Below, piece by piece: positions 34,809 to 44,567 of a stretch of DNA of 64,000 nt. Origin of the DNA: Gemmatimonadaceae bacterium (GTDB lineage: Bacteria; Gemmatimonadota; Gemmatimonadetes; Gemmatimonadales; Gemmatimonadaceae); NCBI GenBank assembly GCA_019752115.1, contig JAIEMN010000024.1, positions 1 to 64,000 of the forward strand, in the 5' to 3' direction. A program made the position numbers and the translations under genes. Numbering within the stretch: the first letter of the stretch is position 1; every line of letters begins with the position of its first letter. The notes under the pieces are model-generated. The model worked only from the letters and a program-made list of their open reading frames with translations, did no database searches and was not told the DNA's origin.

Positions 34809-36110
34809 TCAGCGCCCGAGGGTGATCTTGGCCGCGTCGATCAGCGCGGCGGTGCCGGCAGGGAGGTCCATGAACAGCACTACGGGCTTCCCCGTCCGCT
34901 GTTCCAACGAGAGCGTCACCGTGCGCGCCCCGCGCTTGGGCGTCGCCGGAATGTCGAACCGGCGCGAGGTGGCGCCGGCCGCGACCTCCGGCTTGGGGAG
35001 TTCGTAGCGGCGCCGCGCGGCGTCGCCCATCACATCCAGGAAGTCCGCGGCATCCACCGGCGAATCCCACGCCGTCGCCCACACCAGCGCGTCGCCGCCA
35101 CTCGTCTTGATCACCGCATAGCGATCGCCGGCCAGCCCGCTCGCGGCGCGGCGCACATCTTCCGGGTTCTTGATGAACTGGGAGAGGTTGAGGCGCGTCT
35201 CGAACTCGCCGAACTGATTGCTGAACACCACCGAGCCGTTGGCTGGCGTGGGAAGCGTCACCGTCACCGGCACCGTTCGACGGGCCTTGTCGGTGAAATA
35301 CGACGAGTCCTCGAGGATCTGTCGCGTCGAGACGGGCAGATCGATGAGCAGCTCCTTCTCGGGGCGCTGCATGATGAAGCGACGCACGAAGTCGGCGCCG
35401 CCGAGATACGGGAACAGCAGCCCTTCCCGCACGGTCTTGGGCGCCGAGGCGAACACCGGCATCCCCGTGGAGCCATCGCGAATCATGTCGCGGATCTGGT
35501 CCCAGCCCCCCGGCATCTTCAGCATGGGGCCGGCACTCGGGTCGATGCGCAGTTGCATGTACACCGCCTGCCCCTCGAGCACCGCCTGTGCCGCGACCTG
35601 CCGGTCGGCATCTTCGGTGGCATTCTGAATGGAATCCACCTTGATGTACTGATCCTGCAGCGCGTGCACGAGCTCGTGACTCACCGTCTGCTTGAGGAGC
35701 GCCTCCGGCGCGCCATCCACCACGTACAGCACCTTGGTGGCGGGATCGTAGTAGCCCACGATCTGTTCCTCGAGCAGCTTCTGCAGCAGCGCCCCGAGGT
35801 TCATCGTATCGGGAATCACGCCCAGAATGCGATAGGCCGCCTGCTGCCCGGCAATCTGCGACTTGCCGCGTTCACTCTCGAGCTGCGCGCGGACGAACTT
35901 GGCCACCTCGTCCTTGCTGCGCTGCTCGAGCTTTGGCGGCGTCTTGAACGGCAGCCCCATCGTCTGCTCGATCTTCGGCACAAAGTCGGCGACGAGATCG
36001 GCGTACGGGCCGCTCCCAGTCTTGGCTTTGTCGCCGCAGGCCACGACGATCGGTAGGCACGACACCAAGGCCGCCGCACGCAGCGGCCGCCCGAAGCGGA
36101 AAGCAGTCAT
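34809..36110 (-). CDS. Putative zinc-metallopeptidase lipoprotein
   Basis: A 433-residue protein with a lipobox (VVACG, Cys25). A gluzincin-type zinc motif HELVH (His145-His149) lies in QTVSHELVHALQDQY, followed by a candidate third ligand region (AVLEGQAVYMQL, Glu). The C-terminal half (about 240-430) is beta-rich with no family I can name. Peptidase activity is likely from the motif but unproven. It ends 24 bp upstream of the DUF445 gene and begins 7 bp after the prepilin-peptidase stop, so these genes may form one transcript. Confidence 0.7.
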   Translation of the reverse strand: MTAFRFGRPLRAAALVSCLPIVVACGDKAKTGSGPYADLVADFVPKIEQTMGLPFKTPPKLEQRSKDEVAKFVRAQLESERGKSQIAGQQAAYRILGVIPDTMNLGALLQKLLEEQIVGYYDPATKVLYVVDGAPEALLKQTVSHELVHALQDQYIKVDSIQNATEDADRQVAAQAVLEGQAVYMQLRIDPSAGPMLKMPGGWDQIRDMIRDGSTGMPVFASAPKTVREGLLFPYLGGADFVRRFIMQRPEKELLIDLPVSTRQILEDSSYFTDKARRTVPVTVTLPTPANGSVVFSNQFGEFETRLNLSQFIKNPEDVRRAASGLAGDRYAVIKTSGGDALVWATAWDSPVDAADFLDVMGDAARRRYELPKPEVAAGATSRRFDIPATPKRGARTVTLSLEQRTGKPVVLFMDLPAGTAALIDAAKITLGR

Positions 36111-36117
36111 GTCAGTC

Positions 36118-37008
36118 TCAGGCGGAAAACGCGCGCTGTACGTACCAGGAAATCAGCGCGTCCCCCCAAAGCAAGACCAGCAGCGCAGCAGGCGCAAGGA
36201 AGACGCCAAAGGGGACATCCGGAAAGGCGAACTCCTCACCGCGGCGGCTGGCGCGCACCTTCGCAATCGGGCCGACGATCAGCACGAACGTCACCGCGCC
36301 CACGAAGGCACCGGCCACGATCGTGAGGAAGGCCCGCTCGGCGCCCACGGCGGCACCCACGACCGCCATCAGCGTGGTATCGCCAAAGCCCATGGCCTCG
36401 CGCTTCATGATCACTTCGGCGATCCATCCGATGATCGTGATGGCGCCGGCACCCGCACACGCGCCCACGAAGGCGGCCCAGGGGGTCGCGAAGTGACTGG
36501 TCTCTTCCACGAAGAGATTGGCAATCGCACACCCCAGCACGATGACCAGCCCACTCACCGTGAAGCCGTCGGGGATCAGATAGTGCTTGGCATCGGTCAC
36601 GGCGATGCCAAAGAGAATCGTGCCGAAGACCGACACGCGCAGCGCTTCGAAGGTGAGCCCGAGCCCGCGAAAGGCGGCCACCCAGCCCAAGGCGACCAGC
36701 AGTTCCACCAACGGGTACTGGAGCGAGATCGGCAGGCTGCACCCGCGGCACTTGCCGCCCAGCAGTAACCAGCTGAGCAGCGGGATGTTCTCGTGCCACT
36801 TGATCTGGCGCTCGCACTGCGGACAGCGCGACGCGGGGCGCATGACACTCAGTTCGGCCGGCCAGCGCGAGATGCACACGTTCAGGAACGACCCGATCGA
36901 GGCACCAATCACGAAGACGAAGCCGAAGATGAAGAGCGCCTCGCCGAAGGTGAGGTGCCCCATGATCCCCGCCGTCAGCGGGCCGTTGTAGACGATCTCC
37001 TCTTGCAT
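36118..37008 (-). CDS. pilD: Type IV prepilin peptidase/leader N-methyltransferase
   Basis: A 296-residue inner-membrane enzyme that cleaves and N-methylates type IV prepilins and pseudopilins. The N-terminal domain has GASIGSFLNVCISRWP and two CxxC pairs (CPQC and CRGC) of the cytoplasmic zinc loop. The aspartyl-protease motif is MGFGDTTLM, and an upstream catalytic Asp candidate lies in VTDAKHYLIPDGF. About seven or eight hydrophobic helices are present. Start 37008 is chosen; 36963 is an in-frame alternative. No pilin genes are in the window. Confidence 0.92.
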   Translation of the reverse strand: MQEEIVYNGPLTAGIMGHLTFGEALFIFGFVFVIGASIGSFLNVCISRWPAELSVMRPASRCPQCERQIKWHENIPLLSWLLLGGKCRGCSLPISLQYPLVELLVALGWVAAFRGLGLTFEALRVSVFGTILFGIAVTDAKHYLIPDGFTVSGLVIVLGCAIANLFVEETSHFATPWAAFVGACAGAGAITIIGWIAEVIMKREAMGFGDTTLMAVVGAAVGAERAFLTIVAGAFVGAVTFVLIVGPIAKVRASRRGEEFAFPDVPFGVFLAPAALLVLLWGDALISWYVQRAFSA

Positions 37009-37033
37009 GCCGGGTAGACGACTCAGGGGGCCG

Positions 37034-37918
37034 TCACGCCACCGGCACAGCCCCGGTCGCCGGGAGCCGAACCGGGCGCAGGGCCTGCAGCAGGATACCG
37101 GTGGCCACGGCCACATTGAGCGACTCGATCCCGGGGGCCATCGGAATGGCGACCCGGGCGGCCACCGCCGCCTCGATATGTGGGGACAGGCCGGCGCCTT
37201 CGTTGCTCACCACGAGCGCCAGCCGTGCCGGCAGCGCCGCCCGATCCAGCGCGTCGATGGACTGCCCATCCATGTCGGCGGCCCAGCAGGGGGCGCCCTG
37301 CTCCGCCAGGAACGCCTGGCACCGGTCCCAATCCGTCGCCACCACCGTGTGGGTAAAGAGCGCACCCATGGCGCTCCGGACCACCTTGGCGTTCCAGACA
37401 TCCACGGTCCCCGGGAGGGCGATCGTGGCGGTCACCCCCAGCGCCGCGGCCGTTCGGACCACCGTGCCGACATTCCCCGGATCCTGCAGGGCGTCGAGCA
37501 CCAGGTAGCGCGCCGAGGGACCGGTCGGCGGCGTCAGCGCCGCCTCGGGCATGTGGGCCACGGCCAGCACCCCCTGCGGCGCATCGGTATCGGCCGCGCT
37601 TTCGAACTCGCGCGCCGTCACGGTCCGCACGGCGATCCCCCGCCCCTCGGCCAGGTCGATCAGCGCCGCGACGCGCACGTCGTCACGGGCGTCCTCGGCC
37701 ACGAGCACCCCGTCCACCGGGCACGGCGACGCCAGCAGGCTTTCCACGGTCCGCACGCCTTCGGCCACGAACTGCTGGTGCCGTTCGCGGGCCTTCCGGC
37801 GTTGCAGATCTCGGGCGAGTGTGAGCAGCTTCACGGCCACCCCGGCGCCAAAACGCCGGTCCAGGGGTATCGAAGGAAGACCACGCGCGGGTCGGGTCGG
37901 TTGAACGATAGCCGCCAC
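37034..37918 (-). CDS. TrmH/SpoU-family RNA 2'-O-methyltransferase
   Basis: A 294-residue SpoU-family methyltransferase acting on rRNA or tRNA ribose. The N-terminal substrate-binding domain has LQRRKARERHQQFVAEGVRT. The SPOUT knot has VLDALQDPGNVGTVVRTA, VVSNEGAGLSP and IPMAPGIESLNVAVATGI, the family's three motifs. Target base not assigned. GTG 37840 would drop ~26 poorly conserved N-terminal residues and may be the true start. It lies 25 bp upstream of the prepilin peptidase gene. Confidence 0.9.
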   Translation of the reverse strand: MAAIVQPTRPARGLPSIPLDRRFGAGVAVKLLTLARDLQRRKARERHQQFVAEGVRTVESLLASPCPVDGVLVAEDARDDVRVAALIDLAEGRGIAVRTVTAREFESAADTDAPQGVLAVAHMPEAALTPPTGPSARYLVLDALQDPGNVGTVVRTAAALGVTATIALPGTVDVWNAKVVRSAMGALFTHTVVATDWDRCQAFLAEQGAPCWAADMDGQSIDALDRAALPARLALVVSNEGAGLSPHIEAAVAARVAIPMAPGIESLNVAVATGILLQALRPVRLPATGAVPVA

Positions 37919-37956
37919 GCCGCCCGCGGGCGACCGTCCGACAGGAGTGCACCGAA

Positions 37957-38808
37957 GTGCTGATGATTCGTCCGATCTTTGCTCGCTACGCGCGCACGGC
38001 GCGGCCCCTGGCCGCTGCCGCGCTCATGGGGGCATCCACGTTCGTCGTGGGGTGCGTCCCCAATACGGCGGAGGAAGTCACGCTCGGCAACCAATACGCG
38101 CAGCAGGTCGAGCAGCAGTTGCCGATGGTGCGCGACCCCGAAGTCGTCCGCTACATCAACGTGCTCGGCGATTCCATCGCCCGCGTGGTCGACGACCGCG
38201 GCCTCACCTGGCACTTCAACGTGGTGGACCAGAGCGACATCAACGCGTTCGCGGTGCCCGGTGGGCACATCTACGTGAACCGTGGGCTCATCGAGAAGAC
38301 CACCAACATGTCGGAGCTGGCCGGCGTGATCGGCCACGAGATCGCGCACGTCACGCAGCGCCACAGCATGAAGCAGATGGCCGCCGCCCAGCGGGCGAAT
38401 GTGGGCGTGACCGGGCTGTGCATCCTCGCGCCGGCGGCCTGTCAGGGCGCCGGTGGCGCGCTCGTGCAGTTGGGCGCCGGCGCGGGCTTTGCCAAGTTCA
38501 GCCGCGACGACGAAGCCGAAGCCGACAAGTTCGGCGTGAAGTACGTCACCCGTGCCGGCATCGACCCGCGCGGTATGCCCAGCATGTTCCGCATCCTCCT
38601 GCAAGAGCGGAAGCAGAATCCCGGGGCGCTGGAGACGTGGTTCGCCTCGCACCCGATGGAAGAGAGCCGCATCGCCGCGACCGAGCAGGAGATCAAGCTG
38701 ATCGATCCGGTGATCCTCAAGTCGCTCACGCGCGACTCGCGCAGCTTTCAGGCGTTCAAGTCACGCCTCGCCAGCTTGCCGCGCACCCAGACGCGCAGCC
38801 AGCGGTAG
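37957..38808 (+). CDS. M48-family metallopeptidase lipoprotein
   Basis: A 283-residue lipoprotein (VVGC, Cys33) of the M48/BepA-like peptidases, which act on envelope proteins. Conserved parts are INAFAVPGGHIYVNRGLI, the zinc motif GHEIAH (His127, Glu128, His131) and DDEAEADKFGVKY with the third ligand Glu. GTG 37957 is used because AGGAG lies 11 nt upstream; ATG 37963 is the alternative. It converges with the purine-nucleoside phosphorylase gene, 24 bp apart. Confidence 0.88.
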   Translation: MLMIRPIFARYARTARPLAAAALMGASTFVVGCVPNTAEEVTLGNQYAQQVEQQLPMVRDPEVVRYINVLGDSIARVVDDRGLTWHFNVVDQSDINAFAVPGGHIYVNRGLIEKTTNMSELAGVIGHEIAHVTQRHSMKQMAAAQRANVGVTGLCILAPAACQGAGGALVQLGAGAGFAKFSRDDEAEADKFGVKYVTRAGIDPRGMPSMFRILLQERKQNPGALETWFASHPMEESRIAATEQEIKLIDPVILKSLTRDSRSFQAFKSRLASLPRTQTRSQR

Positions 38809-38832
38809 CCGCGCCAGCGTTCGTGCGCCGTC

Positions 38833-39705
38833 TCAGGGAAGCCGGCGCACGAACTCCGTAATGAGCCCTTCGAAGTGGGCCGCCACGGCCTTCCCCGCTT
38901 CCATCACTTCGGCGTGGCTCAGCTTTTCGTGGCTGAGCCCCGCGGCCTTGTTGGTGATGCACGAAACGGCCACGACCTTCATGCCGATCGCACGCGCCAT
39001 GATCACCTCGGGCACGGTGCTCATCCCCACGGCGTCCACGCCGAGCCGCTCGAGCATGCGCACTTCGCTCGGCGTTTCGTAGGTCGGGCCAAGCAAGCCG
39101 CAGTAGACGCCTTCGTGCAGCGGCACACCAACCTGCTGCGCGGCGTCCCGCATCAGAGCGCGCAGCGACAGGTCATACGGGTCCGACATGTCCGGAAAGC
39201 GCTCGTCTCCCGGCTCGGTGGCACCGATGAGCGGATTGCGGAACATGAGGTTCATGTGATCGGCGATCAGCATGAGATCGCCGGCATTGAACGTACGGCG
39301 CACACCGCCCGCGGCATTGCTGGCGATGTAGACCGGGGCGCCGAGCGCCTTGAGCACGCGCACCGGAAAGGCGGCCAGCGCGGCGTCCTGCCCCTCATAC
39401 ATGTGGAAGCGACCGGCGAGCGCGACGACCGGTCGATCGGCCAGCGTGCCCACGAGCAACTGCCCCGCGTGTCCGGCCACCGTCGCGGTGGGAAAGCCGG
39501 GCACGTGCGAGAACGGAATGCGCACGGCGTTCTGAATGCGTTCGGCCAGGCCGCCGAGCCCGGAGCCCAGCACGATGCCGGCCACCGGCGCGATCTCGAT
39601 CTTGGATCGCTCGCGGATATAGGCGGCTGCCGCCGCGGCCTCTTCGGCGCCGACCTTGGGCGCGGGGACGGCGAAATCCATGGTTTCGTAGCGTCGCGTG
39701 CTCAT
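38833..39705 (-). CDS. punA: Purine-nucleoside phosphorylase, trimeric type
   Basis: Splits inosine and guanosine with phosphate into base and ribose 1-phosphate. The 290-residue protein has IVLGSGLGGLAERI, GRFHMYEGQD, SNAAGGVRRTFNAGDLMLI, GLLGPTYETPSEVRML and VGMSTVPEVI, all hallmarks of the trimeric PNP. It is the last gene of the purine-salvage operon, 7 bp after adenosine deaminase, and converts that enzyme's product inosine to hypoxanthine. Confidence 0.95.
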   Translation of the reverse strand: MSTRRYETMDFAVPAPKVGAEEAAAAAAYIRERSKIEIAPVAGIVLGSGLGGLAERIQNAVRIPFSHVPGFPTATVAGHAGQLLVGTLADRPVVALAGRFHMYEGQDAALAAFPVRVLKALGAPVYIASNAAGGVRRTFNAGDLMLIADHMNLMFRNPLIGATEPGDERFPDMSDPYDLSLRALMRDAAQQVGVPLHEGVYCGLLGPTYETPSEVRMLERLGVDAVGMSTVPEVIMARAIGMKVVAVSCITNKAAGLSHEKLSHAEVMEAGKAVAAHFEGLITEFVRRLP

Positions 39706-39712
39706 GCGGTGG

Positions 39713-40789
39713 TCATGCGCTGGTCATGGGCGACAGCGTCCGGGCGTCACGCAGGATCTCGTCGATCTCGCGCGCGGCTTCGGCTCGCAAACGCTGCCGG
39801 GTGGGATACTCCACAAACGCCGAATCGAACGCCGCCAGCGACAGCGCGGCGAGCTGCCGGAGATCAAAGCCGAGATGGACGGCGCAGCGCACGTACTCCT
39901 CGGTGAGCGAGACGCCGCTCATCATCCGATTGTCCGTGTTGATCGTCACGACGGCGCCCCGCTCGAGATACTGCTTGAGCGGGTGCGCGGCAAAGGTGGG
40001 CGACACCCGCGTCTGCACGTTGCTGGTGGGGCACACTTCGAGCGGGATCTGCCGGTCAATCACATACTGCTGCAGCGCGCGGTCTTCCTGCAGCCGCGTG
40101 CCGTGCCCGATGCGGTCGGCCGCGCAGCGATGCACCGCTTCGGCGATGCTCGGCGCCCCGTCGCCTTCCCCCGCATGAACCGTCACGGCGAGGTTGTTCG
40201 CGCGCGCAAAGTCAAAGGCCAGCGCGTGCACATGCGCCGGATTCCCGAACTCGCCACCCGCCAGATCGAACGCCACCACCCCACGATCCTTCCAGGCGAC
40301 GGCCAGTTCGGCCATCTCCATGGCATGGGGCCACGGGAAACTGCGAAGCGCGCAGACGATCATGCGCGCCACGGTACCCGTTTCCTTTTCGCCGCGCGCC
40401 AAGCCCTTCGCGGTCGCCGCCATCACGTCGTCGAGATGCAGCCCTTCACGCGTATTGAGCGCGGGGCAGAAGCGCGCCTCGATGTAGCGTACGCCATCGA
40501 GCGCCGCGTCGAGCACGAACTCGTGGGCAATGCGCTCGATCTCGGCGGCGGTCTGCATCACCGCCAGCGTGCGCTCGAAGCGCGCCAGATACTCCTCGAG
40601 GTTGTGCGCGTCGTCCACGCGCATCCAGTCGGCGAGGTCTTCGGCGGTGTGGGCGGGCAGCACAATGCCGCGCGCCACGCTCAGCTCGTGCAGGGTGTTG
40701 GGGCGCAGCGAGCCATCGAGATGGCAATGCAGCTCCGCCTTGGGGAGCCGCTGCAGGACTTCAACGAAGGCGGGCGACAGCGTGCTCAT
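39713..40789 (-). CDS. add: Adenosine deaminase
   Basis: Zinc hydrolase that turns adenosine into inosine. The 358-residue protein has the metal motif AELHCHLDGSLRP, the catalytic blocks VTVHAGEGDGAPS and DRIGHGTRL, and the metal Asp in TINTDNRMMSG. Length and motifs are complete. Its ATG overlaps the stop of the 87-residue protein by 4 bp, and the phosphorylase gene begins 7 bp after its own stop, so the three are translationally linked. Confidence 0.95.
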   Translation of the reverse strand: MSTLSPAFVEVLQRLPKAELHCHLDGSLRPNTLHELSVARGIVLPAHTAEDLADWMRVDDAHNLEEYLARFERTLAVMQTAAEIERIAHEFVLDAALDGVRYIEARFCPALNTREGLHLDDVMAATAKGLARGEKETGTVARMIVCALRSFPWPHAMEMAELAVAWKDRGVVAFDLAGGEFGNPAHVHALAFDFARANNLAVTVHAGEGDGAPSIAEAVHRCAADRIGHGTRLQEDRALQQYVIDRQIPLEVCPTSNVQTRVSPTFAAHPLKQYLERGAVVTINTDNRMMSGVSLTEEYVRCAVHLGFDLRQLAALSLAAFDSAFVEYPTRQRLRAEAAREIDEILRDARTLSPMTSA

Positions 40790-41049
40790 GCCGCGTGCTC
40801 GTCGGCGTCGCCGGGCGCACTCTCGCCCAGCGGCGCCCGCGCGGATACGACGCGGTAGATCGCGCCATTCACCAGCGCTTCGCTGGCCTCCACCGGCAAC
40901 CCGCGGCTGTCGGTGAGGCGGCGGCTCCCGCCTTCGATGGCGGCCGCTTCGTCGGGCAGCAGCGCACGTACCGCATCGAGCGCCGTGGCGCCGGCGGGGA
41001 CACTCACCCCGCGCTCATTCACGAAGACGCGGACAGTCGCGTCGGACAT
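40786..41049 (-). CDS. Small unknown protein in the purine-salvage operon, beta-grasp-like pattern
   Basis: An 87-residue soluble protein: VRVFVNERGVSVPAGATALD, an AVRALLPDEAAAIE helix, RRLTDSRGLPVEASEALVNG and IYRVVSA, then an acidic tail. The strand-turn-strand-helix-strands order recalls ThiS/MoaD-like beta-grasp proteins, but the C-terminal Gly-Gly is absent and I claim no homology. Its start overlaps the 5'-nucleotidase stop by one base (TGATG) and its stop overlaps add by 4 bp. This tight packing argues for a real gene with a role tied to the flanking enzymes. Confidence 0.7.
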   Translation of the reverse strand: MSDATVRVFVNERGVSVPAGATALDAVRALLPDEAAAIEGGSRRLTDSRGLPVEASEALVNGAIYRVVSARAPLGESAPGDADEHAA

Positions 41050-42887
41050 CAGAAACCTCCGGAGGGTGATCGCCGGTCAACCGGCGGCTTGGGCGGCGGC
41101 TTGGGCGCGCTCGGCGCGCTCCCGCTCGCCTCGGCGTTGCGGCCACGCATTTGCTCGTCGAAGGCGATCGCGCGCGCGGCCGCCGGTTCGAGCGTCCAAT
41201 TGCGGCGCGCATACTGGGCCGGGTCCAGCACCCCGGCCTTCTGCACTTCGTCGATGATCAGCTGGCGGATATCGACGTCCTTCTGAAACACCACCGGCGC
41301 GCCGGCGAGCATGCCGTAGCCTCCGCCGCCGCCCTGCCGATAGTTGTTGAGGGCCATGGTGAAGGAGTCCTGCGGCGCCACCGGCTTGCCACGGAACTCG
41401 AGGCGCGTGATGCGGCTGCCGGCCGGTCGCGACACATCGATCGTGTAGTCCACCCCCGACACCACGTCGAAGTTGAACCCCGGCACCTGCGGATCGATCA
41501 ACCCGCCCGCGGGCGCCCGGCCGTCTGGCGCGAGCTGCCGATAGTAGCGCGCCGAGTGCTCGAGAAAGAGCCGCAGCTGCGCCCCCGAAATGCGGACGGC
41601 GCGCAGCGTGTTGTCGTACGGGTAGAGCTTGGAAAGCATCGCCTGCGTGATGTTCCCTGGCTCGAGCCCCGCGTCGAGCGAAAAGGCCGCGGTGGCGGAG
41701 AGATCCGCGCCCGTCGCCCGGCGCATCACCTCATTCACCAGATCTGTGATGGGCAGGTCGGCCACCCGAGCACTGTCGGCGCGCCACGGCGTCGCCGTTC
41801 GTCCAACCGGCTGATTCACCCAGAGCAGCGTCTTGTTGTGGGTGCCATTTGACGCCGCCACGACCATGGGGGACTCGGCGTGCCCGGCCACCTTCACACT
41901 CTGCCCCCGGTGTCCCACGACCTTCCAGTGGCGGCGCTCCTTCCGCAGCGTGATCGTGCCCAGCGCCACACTGGCCGCCCAGTTCCGCGGCTGCATGACG
42001 AGCGCACCGCCAATCACCGTGTCGACCATCTCCTTGTGCGAGTGGCCGTAGACCACGACATCGATCCCCGGAATGTCGCGCGGCACGCGCGCGGCCACAT
42101 TCTCCGACGGCAGTCCAGTCGTCACCGTGTCATAACTCGCGGGCTCATTGAGCCCCGAATGCAGCAGGACGATGACCACATCGGCCTTGCGACGCGCCTG
42201 CTCCACCGCGCGCTTCACCGCCGGCACGATGTCCGTGACCGTGAGCTCGGCGCTGCGGAGATTGTCCCGGTCCCACACGTTCGAGCCGGGCGTCGTCGCG
42301 CCGATGATCGCGATGCGGATCCGGTTGCCGTCGATCTTGCGCTCGGTGAGCATCCACGGGGCGACGAACGGTTTGCCACGTCCCGTCTCGATATTGGCGG
42401 CGAGAAACGGGAAGCGCGCGTCGTTCATCGCCTTGCGCAGGAACGGCACCCCGTAGTTGAACTCGTGATTGCCCAGCACGGCGGCGTCGTAGCGCATCAC
42501 GTTCATCGCGGCGATCACCGGATGCGCCACCGGCGGCGCCACCTTGGCGGCGACGAAGGTGAGCGGGTTCCCTTGCAGGATGTCGCCCCCTTCGACGAGC
42601 ACGACGGCCCCCGGATTCGCCGCGCGCACCGAGTCCACGATGGTGGCGGCACCGGCCAGGGTCCGGCTTGGGTCGGCGGCATTGGCGTAGTAATCCCACG
42701 CCCGGATGCGTCCGTGCACATCGGTGGTCGCCGCCACCACGAGCGACACCTGCTTTTGCGCCCCGGCGGTGACCAGCGGCACCAGCCCAAGGCTCAGCGG
42801 CAGCCCAATGGCCGCGAGCGTCCGCCACCGGCGGACCAACACCCCGCGGCGCGACACGCCGACATGGGGACAGGACATCCGTTCCAT
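41049..42887 (-). CDS. Periplasmic 5'-nucleotidase/2',3'-cyclic phosphodiesterase family protein
   Basis: A 612-residue exported metallophosphatase that would release phosphate and nucleoside from extracellular nucleotides. A signal peptide (about 1-44, TAGAQ) is followed by the N-terminal metallophosphatase domain with ATTDVHGRI, VEGGDILQGNP, VLGNHEFNYG, VIVLLHSG and VVYGHSHKE. The C-terminal 5'-nucleotidase domain (about 370-560) has NITQAMLSKLYPYDNTL and FTMALNNYRQGGGGG. It is the first gene of the salvage operon: AMP to adenosine outside, then deaminase and phosphorylase inside the cell. The phosphate it frees also links it to the phosphate island downstream. Confidence 0.92.
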   Translation of the reverse strand: MERMSCPHVGVSRRGVLVRRWRTLAAIGLPLSLGLVPLVTAGAQKQVSLVVAATTDVHGRIRAWDYYANAADPSRTLAGAATIVDSVRAANPGAVVLVEGGDILQGNPLTFVAAKVAPPVAHPVIAAMNVMRYDAAVLGNHEFNYGVPFLRKAMNDARFPFLAANIETGRGKPFVAPWMLTERKIDGNRIRIAIIGATTPGSNVWDRDNLRSAELTVTDIVPAVKRAVEQARRKADVVIVLLHSGLNEPASYDTVTTGLPSENVAARVPRDIPGIDVVVYGHSHKEMVDTVIGGALVMQPRNWAASVALGTITLRKERRHWKVVGHRGQSVKVAGHAESPMVVAASNGTHNKTLLWVNQPVGRTATPWRADSARVADLPITDLVNEVMRRATGADLSATAAFSLDAGLEPGNITQAMLSKLYPYDNTLRAVRISGAQLRLFLEHSARYYRQLAPDGRAPAGGLIDPQVPGFNFDVVSGVDYTIDVSRPAGSRITRLEFRGKPVAPQDSFTMALNNYRQGGGGGYGMLAGAPVVFQKDVDIRQLIIDEVQKAGVLDPAQYARRNWTLEPAAARAIAFDEQMRGRNAEASGSAPSAPKPPPKPPVDRRSPSGGF

Positions 42888-43041
42888 AGGGGAATGCTAG
42901 TCGGGCTCCCGGACCCTGTGGAGGGGGCGCCACCCGGCCAACCGGCCCCGCCCCCGGGATTTCCCGGCTTGCCCGCCCCACCCGGGGCCGCGAACTTTGC
43001 CCCGGCGGCGGTCCAGTGTGGGATCTTCCGTCGATACCGAT

Positions 43042-43061
43042 CCGTTACCCGTTCGTAACGG
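43042..43061. promoter_or_regulatory. Inverted repeat upstream of uridine kinase
   Basis: CCGTTAC and GTAACGG, 7-bp perfect arms around a 6-nt centre, lie about 60 bp before the udk start in the 235-bp divergent gap. Possible operator or leader hairpin. Confidence 0.3.
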
Positions 43062-43122
43062 CCCGGACATGCCTCCTTTGCAGGTTCCTCATCGTGTTGC
43101 GATCACTCCGGAACATCCGCCC

Positions 43123-43791
43123 ATGAAACCGCTCATCATCGGCATCGCGGGCGGCACCGGTTCAGGGAAGTCCACCGTGGCGCGCAAGGTGGCCGAGGCG
43201 CTCCCCGAGGCCTCGGTCGCGTTCCTCGAGATGGACGCGTACTACCGCGATTTCCGGCATCTCACGCTGCAGCAGCTGCACCAGGTCAACTGGGATCACC
43301 CCGATGCCTTCGATGTGGAGTTGCTGGTTGCCCATCTCGAGGCGCTGTCCCGGGGTGAGCCGGTCGAGATGCCGGTCTACGAGTTCGCCACGCATTCGCG
43401 CAGCGAGCGCACCCGTCGCATCGAACCGGCCACCGTGGTGGTGATCGACGGCATTCTGCTGCTCGCCGATGCCAAGGTGCGCGCGCTCTGTGATGTGAAG
43501 GTGTTCGTCGATGCCGACGCGGACATCCGGCTCATCCGCCGCATTCGCCGCGACACGGCCGTTCGTGGTCGCACGCTCGAGTCGGTCCTGGATCAGTACC
43601 TCACGACGGTGCAGCCGATGCACCTGCAGTTCGTCGAACCGAGCAAACGCTACGCGGATGTCATCGTCCCGCGCGGCGGCAGCAATACCGTGGCCATCGA
43701 GATGATCGTGGCCAAGATCCACCGGCGGCTCTACCAGCGCGCGCTCGCCCCCACCCCCACGGGTGTGGAAGCGCAACCCGCGCTGGGCTAG
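43123..43791 (+). CDS. udk: Uridine kinase
   Basis: A 222-residue enzyme that phosphorylates uridine and cytidine for pyrimidine salvage. It has the P-loop GIAGGTGSGKST, EMDAYYRDF, NWDHPDAFDVELL and RRIRRDTAVRGRTLESVLDQY, the standard uridine kinase blocks. ATG 43123 directly precedes the conserved N-terminus; more upstream in-frame codons lack family character. phoB starts 23 bp downstream, so read-through into the two-component genes is likely. Confidence 0.94.
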   Translation: MKPLIIGIAGGTGSGKSTVARKVAEALPEASVAFLEMDAYYRDFRHLTLQQLHQVNWDHPDAFDVELLVAHLEALSRGEPVEMPVYEFATHSRSERTRRIEPATVVVIDGILLLADAKVRALCDVKVFVDADADIRLIRRIRRDTAVRGRTLESVLDQYLTTVQPMHLQFVEPSKRYADVIVPRGGSNTVAIEMIVAKIHRRLYQRALAPTPTGVEAQPALG

Positions 43792-43814
43792 CCTCTTCCC
43801 TTCGACTGTCTCGC

Positions 43815-44537
<723 letters not shown>

Positions 44538-44567
44538 GACCGCGCGTCGGCGCGCGGGGAGCGTACG

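Noticed and set aside
40786-41049. Naming the 87-residue protein as ThiS or MoaD
   Set aside because: The C-terminal Gly-Gly needed for sulphur carriers is missing and the neighbours are purine enzymes.
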